A stretch of DNA of 64,000 bases from Palaemon carinicauda (Eukaryota; Arthropoda; Malacostraca; Decapoda; Palaemonidae), in contig NC_090765.1 in the NCBI RefSeq assembly GCF_036898095.1, positions 25,645,711 through 25,709,710 on the forward strand, read 5' to 3'. The position numbers and the translations under genes are program-made. How positions within the stretch are numbered: position 1 is the first letter of the stretch; every line of letters starts with the position of its first letter. The notes under the pieces were generated by a model that was not told the origin of the DNA, did no database searches, and saw only the letters and a program-made list of their open reading frames with translations. This document shows positions 34,101 to 47,363 of this stretch, piece by piece.

Positions 34101-34108
34101 GTTTACGG
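34101..34108. repeat. hAT target-site duplication, right
   Basis: GTTTACGG directly follows the right terminus; identical to 30760-30767. Confidence 0.95.
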
Positions 34109-34860
34109 GATTATGGTAGGGTAATAGCCATGGGCCTGTGTCCTGATCTATACAACCCTGACTCTTGGTCTCTCGTTGCACGCAAGCACAATGACAACCT
34201 CGAACAACATCCTCTAAACCCGCTGTACCGAAGTATTACAGAATGATGGAGAAGCTGGAGTCCATCGTATTAGTAGGATGGATGATGGATAGCACCTTCA
34301 TCAACCAGAAAACAGAAAGTGTATGGGGTCTACATTCTTGTCTTGCCTGGTTAATGGGATAACCAGGGAAATACGAGCCATGTCCCTGGTCACCTAACGA
34401 GCCTTAACAATCCTTTCGGGCTTAGGGGGATTATCCCAGGGGACACCACTGGGGACAAAACCACATTTTTTACCACTCCCACCACCATTGGGAGACACTA
34501 GAACTAGGGACACCAGGGCGAGAGGTAGCATTAGCTATCAGATATCTCTCAACAAAGTCATGGAGGGACTATCAGAAAGACCTAAAGAGGACCAAGCCTT
34601 CCTTAGGTCAAACTCGTTATTGCTTTATATAGAAACAGGTGAAGAGCCTCCAACTTCTGATGGGGTAGGGGAATACTGGGGGAACCACACACACAACTAC
34701 AACTTGAAAAACTCATTGATGTAGATCTGAGGGCTCATTGCTCCTGATGTATATTCCTCGGGGACCAAGTAGTGGCAGCAGATGCACTCATAAATGAGAT
34801 GAAAGGAACAAAAGAATTCTTCAGTGCCTTCTTTGGTATTGCCAAGACAGACTCCTGAGA
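34109..34860 (+). repeat. Dispersed repeat R1, copy 1, continuation
   Basis: Sequence downstream of the hAT insertion that would have been contiguous with 30759. It includes ggggattatcccaggggaca and an unrecognised 78-codon frame at 34488-34724. The right boundary is uncertain because copies 2 and 3 do not clearly extend this far. Confidence 0.35.
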
Positions 34861-36372
34861 AGGCTTAGCCCTCCTCTTCGCCATCAGAATATGAATCTAC
34901 CACTGCATAGGTGGTCACGACCTACACTCGGCACACAGGGATGATTGTGAACAACTAGTTTACTCATAAACCAATTACAACATCCAACCTTTACCCTCCA
35001 AGTATGAATCTTTTGCTATTACATCCATTTCAGTAAACAAAAGCTAGCTTTCACTTCCAGCAAGGGTGCAACGATATATCTGTACTTGTTGCGGCCAAAA
35101 TTAAAAGTGAGGCTCTTCTGACAGGTGGTGGGGTAGGGCAGAACTTCTTGCCCAAGTGCATCACCTGTCGTCTACAAGAATTCAACGGGTGTTTCAGCTA
35201 GTGCCAAAATCATCTCCCTATTTAAAGGATATGTATACATGTACAATAAAATTACTACTGTACTTGCAGTGATCAAAATGACTAAACTGCAGGATACATT
35301 TTGGATATCCTAAAACAATTGAAATGAAAAAAATTCTGAATATAAGGCAACAATCTCCTGAATACAATACTATATTGGTAACACTATGAATTACAAGATA
35401 CAGACATTTCTAATTCCAGTAATATAAAAACTCTTTCTTATTTATATAAAACCTGATAAATTAACTATTAAAGGTAATTTCAAGTAAATAACACAATATA
35501 TGTAAAAAAAAAAAATATGTGTAGAATCAGATTTACTTTATTTACGGTACACTTTAATAAGCCATAAAAATATTTACAATTGGAAAACTATAAGTAAATA
35601 AAATAAAACAAGAAGTAGATATTTTCATCTCAAAGTTCAATAAAATATGAAAAACTGTCCAACTTGGAAATTAGGATGAATTTCCAATGGGCTATGTAAA
35701 ACACAAACCAACAACAAATATGAAATAACAAGGTGTCCACCATATATAAATAACATCTGATGCTTTACCTTACCAACTTTGCTATTAAATTTTGTTATTT
35801 TCTTCTATTTGCCGTCATCTTGGTTTTGCCATTTGCTTTATCACTGACCTATTTTAATTTTATTGCCCCGCATATCCTTCACCACAGCCTGAGGCTCCTT
35901 TCTTTATAATTACCCTATTTACTATACATTTAACTCCATTTCTCTCTCTGCACAGTATATAACTATAATTTCCAGGACAGCACACCAATTTTTCTTTATG
36001 TTGGGCTTTGTAAGTCTTCTTTCAGTGCAATACAGTATATGTTCCACCTGTTTATCTTATATGAATTTGTTGACATTTTAATTTACTGGGCAGAGTCTAT
36101 ACTGTAACTTAGAATGATATCAATTTACTGGGCTGAATATATAACTTAGAATGATATTATAAAACAATCAAATGTTGCCCTTTTCTCCAATTTTGGTTTC
36201 ATATTCCTTTTTTAATTTTTCCCGGATTTTTAGGGTTTATTTTTTTACCATAATGAAAAAATTCATATATAGCAAAAAAAAGGACTTTTAGAAGAAAAAC
36301 TCTTCATTTGATTGGGGGTCTACATCAGGTCTGTATATGGCAGTAATTCCAGGTCTTAACATTTATTATTAA
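34861..36372. other. AT-rich intergenic DNA, no gene seen
   Basis: About 1.5 kb of low-GC sequence without a supported frame or a recognised repeat. Confidence 0.45.
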
Positions 36373-36757
36373 GGGAGGAGATGGAATTTGAAAAACAATA
36401 ATTATCAGGATAAATCGCCCCGGAATTGCAAAACCAAAGGTCAGAGGCAATAATCCTATGCAGTTTGGAGATGTCCTAAGTAACCTTAGTAAGTGGTATG
36501 AATGTCAAAGTCCTGTAATAATTATCAAAATTTACGTTAACAGAAAAAATACTGCATTTTCTAGTAGGGAACAGTATTTATGGTTTATTGAGTTACTTTT
36601 ACTAATTACCCTATAACTATGAAAGTTAGAGGAATTTTGAAAAAATATTTCGTATACGCATTCTCCATTGCTATACAAAGCTCAGTGAATTTTTTCAGGA
36701 TTTTGTGTTCTTTTTCCATACCCCCATATATTGGCATTCTGGCCGGCCCCCTTAAGT
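36373..36757. mobile_element. Possible TTAA-flanked MITE
   Basis: The right end reads GGCCGGCCCCC followed by TTAA, the mirror of the TTAAGGGGACCGACC terminus of the MITE at 55804-56833. The left end (TTAAGGGAGGAGATGG at about 36371) matches less well. Bases 36510-36745 are also related, in inverted orientation, to 60430-60650 (shared aaaatactgcattttct and gcattctccattgc). Confidence 0.4.
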
Positions 36758-36794
36758 TTCCTCTTGGGAGCGCAACTAATGTATACGTCTTTTA

Positions 36795-37400
36795 TTAACC
36801 TGATAATTTTGTTTTTAGCAGTTTATTAGGATAAGATTCTGTCCTCCCTTGCCATAGTTGACTATTTCTATCATGTCTTTGTTCCTTGGAAAAATTTGTA
36901 TTCTTTTCTGAATGTTGTGTTAATTAAATATTTTGTAAATATATCTCTTGTTAATATAAAATTTTAATTTCCTTGTGATCAAAAGATAATAGTAATTTTT
37001 AAAGGTAACGCTATGATGGTCATAAGGCGGGCAAAAGATTTGGTCCTTTCTGCTCTACACAGATTCATTCCAATAGCCAGTACTGTAGTTAACTTTCATT
37101 TTATGAGTGCATCTATACATCTTATATTAACCTGATAATTGTTTTTAGAAGTTTATTAAGACAAAATTCTGTCCTCCCTGCCATAGTTGACTATTTCTAT
37201 CATGATTTTGTTCCTTGAAAAAATTTGTATCCTTTTCTGTATGTTGTGTTGATAAAATATTTTGTAAATATATCTCTTTGCTAATATAGAATTTCAATTT
37301 CCTAGTGATGAAAAGATGATAGTCATTATTTTTAAAGGTAATGCTATGGCAGTCATGAGGTGGACAAAAGATTTGTTCCTTTGTGCTCTACACGGAAGGT
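36795..37400. repeat. Tandem duplication, two units of about 280 bp, period about 330
   Basis: Unit 1 (about 36795-37075) and unit 2 (about 37125-37395) share TTAACCTGATAATT, CCATAGTTGACTATTTCTAT, TTTGTAAATATATCTCTT and ctctacac in the same order with about one difference in ten bases. No coding frame is conserved between the two units. Confidence 0.85.
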
Positions 37401-38257
37401 GTGCATGCTGCCCAAGTGGCGTCGCGTAGTAGTATAAGGACAGTGACCAGTGGCATCTCCACCTATTTAACGTCCTTGGGACAGACTTTGGCATTGTCTT
37501 CGTTGAATTAATTCTGTATACAAAAATCATAAAACTACAGTATTTCACATTAAAACCTTCAATAACTTCATCCATTTTAAGGCACAAAATATAATGAGAA
37601 CAACTGCTTTAGTTTCACATTATTTTGACAGGTTTTGTCCCCAGTGCACCAAACACTATGCTATGATACTATTTCCTATCATATATATAAAATATTTAAC
37701 CCTTTTCCATAACACTTATGACTTGTAATGCTTTATGATATAAGATGAATAGATCCCTAATGAAAAGAATTTGCTTTCATCACACATTTGGCATCATTAC
37801 CTTATTTAATTACAATTATAATGTACTCAATAAAGTTAGCATATTAATTTTCAATACTTTACTCAGGTTGTTAGTTTAACTGGAGGAAAAAATACCTTAC
37901 AAAAAAGGTACCAAGTAATAGATTATCCACAGCATAAATCATTGCCGGCAGGAGAAAAATTGAGTAAATGTAAAATACGCACAGGGTTAACAAATATTGT
38001 TTAAAAAAGCTTATTCAGTAAAATAATGGACAAGAGATAGTAAATTTATAACAATGTAAAAAAATTATTTTCATACTTGAATAATAAACTTGGGTATTAT
38101 CCAAATAATATGCCAACTATGGAAAATATAATACAAATATGAAGACCCTACAATGTACCAGAAACATTTTAAAACACCGATATAAAAAATGTAGAGAAAT
38201 CTTACAATACAGCATGACAACATTTACAAAATAGTGTTACACATTTCCTCTCGGAAG
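37401..38257 (-). other. Region downstream of the CWF19L1 stop codon, probable 3' UTR
   Basis: AT-rich DNA directly after the host stop codon. The 3' UTR should begin at 38257 and run toward lower coordinates. The minus strand has an ATTAAA-like hexamer near 37805-37810, the best poly(A) signal candidate I can see, but it is not distinctive in such AT-rich DNA. Confidence 0.35.
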
Positions 38258-38423
38258 TTAATCATCATCATCATCATCATCCTCCTCAAGCGTGAAGTCG
38301 TATGGTTGAAACAGGGACCTTACTTTGTTGCGCTGGTCAGTCTCTTCTTCCTTGGATAATTTGCATTCTCTCCAGTCTACTCTCTCAGGCATATTCAGTA
38401 TGGCTTCACTAGCCAAAACTTCT
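38258..38423 (-). CDS. CWF19L1: CWF19L1, last coding exon
   Basis: Encodes the last 54 residues of CWF19-like protein 1, a conserved eukaryotic protein of the Cwf19/Drn1 family linked to the post-splicing intron-lariat complex and lariat turnover in the nucleus. The acceptor is attttacag at 38424-38432 on the minus strand. The first base completes an Arg codon split with the previous exon. The reading is EVLASEAILNMPERVDWREC, then KLSKEEE, then SLFQPYDFTLEE and a run of seven Asp before TAA. REVLASEAILN and PYDFTL near the end are signatures of the CwfJ C-terminal domain 2. The Asp tail is longer than in vertebrate proteins as I remember them and comes from a (GAT)n tract. Codon use is ordinary and there is no lesion. 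Confidence 0.92.
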
Positions 38424-38829
38424 CTGTAAAATTTTATCAAGGAATCCATTGGACAATAACTTCTACTACTGTGCATTGTTAGATTGTCATACAATCTTTT
38501 AAAGTGTTTACAGGTCAGTTGGTAATTACAAGTGCAGAGGAACTAGAACTACTAAAATGATTACAATAAAACAAATTTTTTTTCTCTATGTATCAATGAA
38601 AAAATAACATGCTCAAAATTGTTTTCTAATATTTTCTACTTCCTTAAAGTACACCAGATTATTGCATTAAGTAATATTACAAAAGTACTAAACTACAAAA
38701 ATACTAAACTGCAAAAGTTTATCTAACCCCGTAGTTTTTGGTATGTAATAATGTACTCTACTTGCAGAACTATATCATTTTGTGGGAAGAATAATTGTGA
38801 AAAACAAAATATCACATTAAAAAAAAAAT

Positions 38830-39811
38830 ATGTACTGTATTTCTTGTGTCATAAGACACACCTTTTTTCCTGAAAAAAAAAAAAATGCTCCCCAAAATCA
38901 CCCTGCATCTTAACACAAAGATATAATTGTATAGGGGAGTTTGACAACCCTCAATGGTCTCAAACATCCCAGTAATGACATACAAGAACTTACACTCACC
39001 AGACACAAAATATAAGCCAACAAATATCATTCAAATGTAAATAAATTTATTTTGATATTGAACTTTCTTTGAATAATGATAATAATGAAGGAAAGATAGT
39101 TTTGTTTTGGTGATCAATCAGCTGATGACTTGCTAGGTTTGCTAACACCATCTACAGGCAAACATGCAACTAATGGTATCCTAGCAGACGACGCTAGGAT
39201 ATATAGTTGTTTATGCAGTATTTATCTTTTCTCATATTCTATTGATATTTTGTAAAAAAAAAAAAAAAACAATATCTTAGTAATGAATTTGCTACATGGG
39301 TTACAAAATAATACTGATAGTTGTTGCTGAAGAAAATTTTGAAAAAACATCTTAATGCAAGTCAAGTGAGATTTTTTTTATCCAATCAATAATCAATTTT
39401 GTATGAAAATGTGTAGGCTACTGAGGAATTTTGGAAATATTACTGAAATTTTACTTCTTTATCAAAATCTGATTAGGAACCTTTGGCAACACTGCTTTCA
39501 GGTAAACAAACACTTAAAAACATTGTTATGTATTGTGATGCCAGTTACGACTGGTTTACTGGTTTTCTTTTATATGAATATATAATAAAACTGGGAAAAT
39601 AGGTATACAACTAATTAATATTTACCTAACCCATTTCATAATACACCCAAAATATAAAGATTTACTGTGCTGGATGAAAAATCACACTGTAGAATCACCG
39701 ACTAGGAATTGCTGCTACGATAGGTTTTAAAATCCTCAATTTTTTTATTTTCCCAAAACTGCATAGGATGCGTCTTACCACTTATAGCGTCTCATGACAC
39801 GGGAAATACTG
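38830..39811. mobile_element. Non-autonomous TIR DNA transposon, about 1 kb
   Basis: The left end CTGTATTTCTTGTGTCATAA-GACAC and the right end, in complement CAGTATTTCCCGTGTCATGA-GACGC, are inverted repeats of about 25 bp with few mismatches. No transposase frame. It lies about 400 bp inside the intron from the last exon. The family is unknown; the flanks are consistent with a TA target but are not decisive. Confidence 0.65.
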
Positions 39812-39814
39812 TCA

Positions 39815-40272
39815 TTTGTATTTTTCTACCTATACAGACTCGAGTTCCCTAAGTAGGGAATAAGTTTTCAACACATGCGGGATGGCCATTGAATCATTTA
39901 ACGAGCAGTTAAGTGAAAGGCAAGAGCGAGGGACGTCCAGCTCGCGCTGAAAATATTCCCTACTTGAAAGACGATGGTTTGTATTTCGCATGGGAAAAAA
40001 TACATTTTAAAAGTAATTTGGCTCTTTCCTAGTTATACAAACCAAGTTATTAATAGGGATAGGTCTTCAGCAGAGCTGGAATGGCCATTGAATTTGAAAA
40101 GGTAGTTAAAAACAGGCATTGAGTGCCAGTGCTTAGTTTTGCCAACTCGTCTGTCAGTCTCTCAATTTTTTATCTTTAGCTCAAGACTACGAGTAGTGGT
40201 TGAGGTGGGAAGTTTAAGTTTAAACAACTCAAGGTTAGTATAGCTCGGAAAAATACAAGTACATTTAAAGTT
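39815..40272 (+). repeat. Dispersed repeat R1, copy 2, left part
   Basis: Contains both R1 landmark blocks: ctatacagactcgagttccc with aagtagggaataag near 39840, then gttatacaaaccaagttatt with tagggataggtcttcagcag near 40040, and gagctggaatggccattgaa. It ends at the LINE A/C insertion point. ACATTTAAAGTT at 40261-40272 is the left target duplication. Confidence 0.65.
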
Positions 40273-40932
40273 GTTGGAGGCAGCGTGAGGAAGGGTAGTG
40301 AATGGTGGAATAAAGGAGTGAAGGTGAAAGTGGATGAGAAAAAGAGGACATTTGAAGAATGGCTGCAGAGTAATAGTGTAGAGAAGTATGAAAGATATAC
40401 TCTAGAGAGAAAAATGCGGAAGTAAAGCACTGAGGCAAAGAGGGCGGCTGACCTGAGGTGGGGTCAGGGATTGGGTCCTTCATATGAAGAGAATAAGAAG
40501 TTTTGGAAAGAAGTGTAGGGAGTAAGGAAGGCTGGTTCGAATTATTGAAGAGACAGTGAAAGATAGAAATGGAAGGTTGTTAAAAGGAGAGGAGGTAAGG
40601 AAAAGGTGGGCAGAATATTTTGAAAGTTTACTGAATGTTGAGGATAATACGGAGGCAGATATAATTGCTGTTGCAGGTGTTGAGGTGCCAGTGATGGGAG
40701 ATGAGAATGAGAGATAGATTACAAGAGAGGAAATGAGGAGAGCACTCGATGCAACGAGATTAGGAAAAGCACCTGGTATGGATGGTGTGAGCGCTGAGAT
40801 GTTGAAGGAAAGGGGTGTGACTGTACTTGAATGGTTGGTGAGATTGTTTAATATGTGTTTTATGTTGTCAATTGTACCAATAGATTGGGTTCAAGCACGT
40901 ACAGTATGTAAGTATTGTATAACACCGGGGGG

Positions 40933-40935
<3 letters not shown>

Positions 40936-41024
<89 letters not shown>
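40936..41024. repeat. (GA)n microsatellite
   Basis: About 90 bp of GA repeat near the left end of the TA-flanked transposon. Confidence 0.98.
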
Positions 41025-41026
<2 letters not shown>

Positions 41027-41145
41027 CAGCTGTTGTAATCGAATGCCATGTTTTTGTTTCTTGTACCACTTGAAGCGAGGAATGTTAATTTTCATTTTTA
41101 AACTCAGGTTGTAACATGTGAACTAAGATTTTATTTCTTACACAC

Positions 41146-41150
<5 letters not shown>

Positions 41151-41204
<54 letters not shown>

Positions 41205-41232
41205 AGTATCTCTCTCTCTCTCTCTCTCTCTT
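41151..41232. repeat. (GA)n then (CT)n microsatellite
   Basis: A GA run (41151-41200) is followed by tttgagtat and a CT run (41209-41231), making a hairpin-prone inverted pair. Confidence 0.97.
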
Positions 41233-42832
41233 GGAGAGAGGAATTTATAATTACACCTTGTACTATACAAAACAAATCATTGTAAAGCAAATCTATACTG
41301 TTTAGAAGATGACAAAATATTGCCGACTTGTTATCGAAATTTACACTATTCACTGCCGATAAACGAACCCAGCCTACGTGTGAAAACCTTGAATACCCAT
41401 ATGGAAAACTAAAGCTTTTATATATTCTATACTAAATAAAAATAATGCTTGAATATACCTTCATTAACAATACCATTAAAATTATCGAAAGTTTAGAGAA
41501 AGATGAAGATTGCCGAGAATGTAACTGTAATTGTTTACATTTTGTCAGCTGGATTTGCATAGTTTAAAGTTGATTTCATTGTTGATATGGATTTTTTTCC
41601 TTAATTAGGCTATTTATTAAGAAATTATGAATGTTGAGGATGATAGGGAGGCAGATATAATTGCTGTTCCAGGTGCTGAGGTGCCAGTGATGGGAGATGA
41701 GAATGAGAGAGAGATTACAATAGAGGAAGTGAGGAGAGCACTAGATGAAACGAGAGTAGGAAAAGCATCTGGTATGGATGGTGTGAAAGGTGAGATGTTG
41801 AAGGAAGGGGGTGTGACTGTACTTGAATGGTTGGTGAGATTGTTTAATGTGTGTTTTGTGTTGTCAATGGTACCAGTAGATTGGGTCTGTGCATGTATTG
41901 TACCACTATATAAGGGTAAGGGAGATGTGCATGAGTGTTGTAATTCAAGAGGTATTAGTTTGTTGAGTGTAGTTGGAAAAGTGTATGGTAGAGTACTGAT
42001 TAATAGGACCAAGGATAAAACAGAGAATGCAATCTTGGAAGTACAGGGTAGTTTTAGAAGAGGTAGGGGTTGTATGAATCAGATTTTTACAGCTAGGCAG
42101 ATATGCGAGAAATATTTAGCAAAAGGTAAGGAGGTGTATGTTGCGTTTATGGATCTGGAAAAAGCATATGATAGAGTTGATAGGGAAGCAATGTGGAATG
42201 TGATGAGGTTATATGGAGTTGGTGGAAGGTTGTTGCAAGCAGTGAAAAGTTTCTATAAAGGTAGTAAAGCATGTGTTAGAATAGGAAATGAAGTGAGCGA
42301 TTGGTTTCCGGTGAGAGTGGGGCTAAGACAGGGATGTGTGATGTCGCCGTGGTTGTTTAACCCTTTGGCTGCGTAGTGTTGGGAGGATTTTTGTCCCCGA
42401 AAAACGTAATTTGCCAGCAAATTTTGAAGTTTGTAGAAATTAATTTCTAAGTAACCCCTGATATTGGAAACAATGTTTTCCATCTATTCATGACTCTTAA
42501 ACTCTATATTTTTTTGTTTTTAACACATTTTTTACCATTTTTACCCAAAAAATGCACTTTTTCAAAAAAATTACGAAAATTGCATATCATCACAATTGAC
42601 ATGTGAAATGGGTTGGAATATGTTTTTTATGATGAAAAATAACTAAATTAATGAAATATACTGAAATATGGTTATGATTATGTACTTAAATTTTGATTCA
42701 AAACTAGTACAAATTTTGTCATATTTTGGAAAATCACAAAAATTGTTAATAAAACCAGAAAAGTTATGGAAGTAAAATTTTATTAAAAAAATATGAAAAA
42801 ATTACAAACAATTGACAAAAAAGACATATTTA

Positions 42833-43449
<617 letters not shown>

Positions 43450-43519
43450 TATAGGTGACCCTGAAAGTAAAAAATAAAATTAGCATACCCTAATTAAGAA
43501 ATTACATTTATAGCTACTA

Positions 43520-43813
<294 letters not shown>

Positions 43814-45771
43814 GAGTAGTATGTAGCCTACCGGTAGCCTATGATTTGTCTTTACAATTCGCATATTATCACATATTTGAAGACACTATCATATTCTACC
43901 ATTATAATAAGTCCAGGCCTATACACAAAGCCTATCATAACATAATCGAAGTTGGCCAACTTACAGTAAAATTGGCTTACTAGGCTTGAAAGAGATGCCC
44001 TTCATATTACCTCCTATTACACCATATTTTACACTTATTTGATGATTTAGTCAGACTTATTATAGTCTACTTATATTCAAGAACTATTTAGAATAAATAA
44101 ATTATTACTGAAATAAATAATACATACCTTTAAAACCTGATGTTTGTAAACAACGTGAACATCGTCGCATCAGCTGATAACACCTGTTTTTGTTTACGTT
44201 TTGTTTCGTCTTCTGGTCACTAGATGGCAGCACCTACTGGACAGCAAACGTTTTCAGCGTACACTTGAATGTCAAAAGTATCGGCGGCGCTATTCAAAAA
44301 GTTTTTTCGCCGCCGTGGGGTAAACTCGCTTTTCGCAGTTAAGGGAGAAATTTTAATTTTCGAGTATACTCGCTTTTCGCAGTCAAAGGGTTAACTTGTA
44401 TGTTGATGGAGTGGTGAGAGAGGTGAATGCTCGAGTGCTTGGACCAGGATTAAAACTGGTAGGCGAGAATGATCATGAATGGGAGGTAAATCAGTTGTTG
44501 TTTGCGGATGATACTGTGCTGGTAGCAGACACAGAAAAGAAGCTTGACCAACTAGTGACAGAATTTGGAAGGGTGAGTGAGAGAAGGAAGTTGAGAGTTA
44601 ATGTGGGTAAGAGTAAGGTTATGAGATGTACGAGAAGGGAAGGTGGTGCAAGGTTGAATGTCATGCTGAATGGAGAGTTACTTGAGGAGGTGGATCAGTT
44701 TAAGTACTTGGGGTCAGTTGTTGCAGCAAATGGTGGAGTGGAAGCAGATGTACGTCAGAGAGTCAATGAAGGTTGCAAAGTGTTGGGGGCAGTTAAGGGA
44801 GTAGTAAAAAATAGAGGGTTGGGCATGAATGTAAAGAGAGTTCTATATGAGAAAGTGATTGTACCAACTGTGATGTATGGATCGGAGTTGTGGGGAATGA
44901 AAGTGATGGAGAGACAGAAATTGAATGTGTTTGAGATGAAGTGTTTAAGGAGTATGGCTGGTGTATCTCGAGTAGATAGGGTTAGGAACGAAGTGGTGAG
45001 GGTGAGAACGGGTGTAAGAAATGAGTTAGCGGCTAGAGTGGATATGAATGTGTTGAGGTGGTTTGGCCATGTTGAGAGAATGGAAAATGGCTGTCTGCTA
45101 AAGAAGGTGATGAATGCAAGAGTTGATGGGAGAAGTACAAGAGGAAGGCCTAGGTTTGGGTGGATGGATGGTGTGAAGAAAGCTCTGGGTGATAGGAGGA
45201 TAGATGTGAGAGAGGCAAGAGAGCGTGCTAGAAATAGGAATGAATGGCGAACGATTGTGACGCAGTTCCGGTAGGCCCTGCTGCTTCCTCCGGTGCCTTA
45301 GATGACCGCGGAGGGTAGCAGCAGTAGGGGACTCAGCAGTATGAAGCTTCATCTGTGGTGGAAATGTGGGAGGTTGGGCTGTGGCACCCTAGCAGTACCA
45401 GCTGAACTCGGCTGAGTCCCTGGTTAGGCTGGAGGAACGTAGAGAGTAGAGGTCCCCTTTTTTGTTTTGTTTCTTGTTGATGTCGGCTACCCCCCAAAAT
45501 TGGGGGAAGTGCCTTTGGTATATGTATGTATGTATTAAGAAATTATGTTAATAAAATGTAAGATAAATATCGTTTGGTAACATTTATTATCAAGCACTAT
45601 ATTTAGGGCTACCAATACACCTAAAAAGACAATAGATTTGATATATTTTGTAGTGCTTGACTTGCAGACTTTGAACAGCTTTACAGAAACAATTTTTTTT
45701 TCTTTAAATTACCGACTGTATAAATGGGGAATCGCATAATTCGAACACGCATAATTCGGGACCCTACTGTA

Positions 45772-47110
45772 TCGTACCACTATATAAGGGTAAGGAAGAT
45801 GTACATGAGTGTTGTAATTCAAGGGGTATTAAATTGTTGAGCGTGGTTGGAAAAGTGTATGGTAGAGTACTGATTAATAGGATTAAGGATAAAACAGAGA
45901 ATGCAATCTTAAAAGTACAGAGTGCTTTTAGAAGATGTAGGGGATGTATGAATCAGATTTTTAGTTAGGCAGATATAAGAGATATATTTAGCAAAAGGTA
46001 AGGAGGTGTATATTGTGTTTATGGATCTGGAAAAAGCATATGATAGAGTTAATAGGGAAGCAATGAGGAATATGATGAGGTTATATGGAATTGGGGGAAG
46101 GTTGTTGCAAGCAGTGAAAAGTTTCTACAAAGGTAGTAAAGCATGTGTTAGGATAGGAAATGAAGTGAGCGATTGGTTTCCAGTGAAAGTGGGGCTGAGA
46201 CAGGGATGTGTGATGTCGCCATGGTTGTTTAACTTGTATGTTGATGGAGTGGTAAGAGAGGTGAATGCTCGAGTGCATGGACAAGGATTGAAACTGATAG
46301 ATGAGAATGATCATGAATGGATGGTAAATCAGTTGTTGTTTGCGGATGATATTGTACTGGTTGCAGACTCAGAAGAGAAGCTTGGCCGATTAGTGACAGA
46401 ATTTGGAAGTGTGTGTGAGAGAAGGAAGTTGAGAGTTAATGTAAGTAAGAGTAAGGTTATGAGATGTACGAGAAGGGAAGGTGGTGCAAGGTTGAATGTC
46501 ATGTTGAATGGAGAGTTACTTGAGGAGGTGGATCAGTTTAAGTACTTGGGGTCTGTTGTTGCAGCAAATGGTGGAGCAGAAGATGTAAGTCACAGAGTGA
46601 ATGAAGGATGCAAAGTGCTGGGGACAGTGAAGGGAGTGGTAAAGAATAGAGGGTTGGGCATGAATGTAAAGAGAGTTCTGTATGAGAGAGTGATTGTACT
46701 AATTGTGATGTATGGATCGGAGTTGTGGGGAATAAAAGTGACGGAGAGACAGAAATTGAATGTGTTTGAGATGAAGTGTCTAAGGAGTATGGCTGGTGTA
46801 TCTCGAGTAGATAGGGTAAAGAAAGAGTTAGTGAGGGTGAGAACAGGTGTAAGAAACGAGTTAGCAACTAGAGTGGATATGAATGCATTGAGGTAGTTTG
46901 GCCATGTTGAGAGAATGGAAAATGGCTGTCTGCTAAAGAAGGTGATGAATGCAAGAGTTGATGGGAGAAGTACAAGAGGAAGGCCAAGGTTTGGGTGGGT
47001 GGATGGAGTGAAGGAAGCTCTGGGTGATAGGAGGATAGATGTGAGAGAGGCAAGAGAGCGTGCTAGAAATAGGAATAAATGGCGAGCGATTGTGACGCAG
47101 TTCCGGTAGA
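45772..47110 (+). pseudogene. LINE A/C reverse transcriptase, C-terminal part
   Basis: Continues part A after the DNA transposon. The main frame (46006-46896) contains VFMDLEKAYDRVNREAMRNM, VGLRQGCVMSPWLFNLYVDG, LLFADDIVLVADSEEKLGRL and FKYLGSVVAANGG. TAG at 46894-46896 replaces the Trp codon of the RWFGHVERM block. The frame resumes with ENGCLLKKVMNARVDG to 47109. Also one codon deletion relative to LINE B near GAEDVSHRV. A TAG near 45967 breaks the segment before 46006. Confidence 0.85.
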
Positions 47111-47363
47111 CCCTGCTGCTGCCTCCGATGCCTTAGATGACCGCGGAGGTAGCAGCAGTAAGGGATTCAGCATTGTGAAGCTTCATCTGTGGTGGATAAC
47201 GGGGGAGGGTGGGCTGTGGCACCCTAGCAGTACCAGCCGAACTCGGTTGAGTCCCTTATCAGGCTGGGAGGAGCGTAGAGAGGAAAGGTCCCAATTTTTT
47301 TCATTTGTTTGATGTCCGCTACCCCCAAAAATTGGGGGAAGTTCCTTGGTATATATAGGTATG

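Noticed and set aside
38424..38540. An upstream extension of the last CWF19L1 exon reading CTCNYQLTCKHF, which looks like a SWIM zinc finger
   Set aside because: The acceptor at 38424 gives an exact phase match with the exon at 53399 and the conserved FGREVL sequence; the extension is intronic and the Cys/His pattern is chance.
40868..41353. Frames encoding Arg-Glu or Ser-Leu repeats (also at 25.0, 32.1, 43.7 and 61.5 kb)
   Set aside because: Pure (GA)n/(CT)n dinucleotide repeats; no conserved flanking protein.
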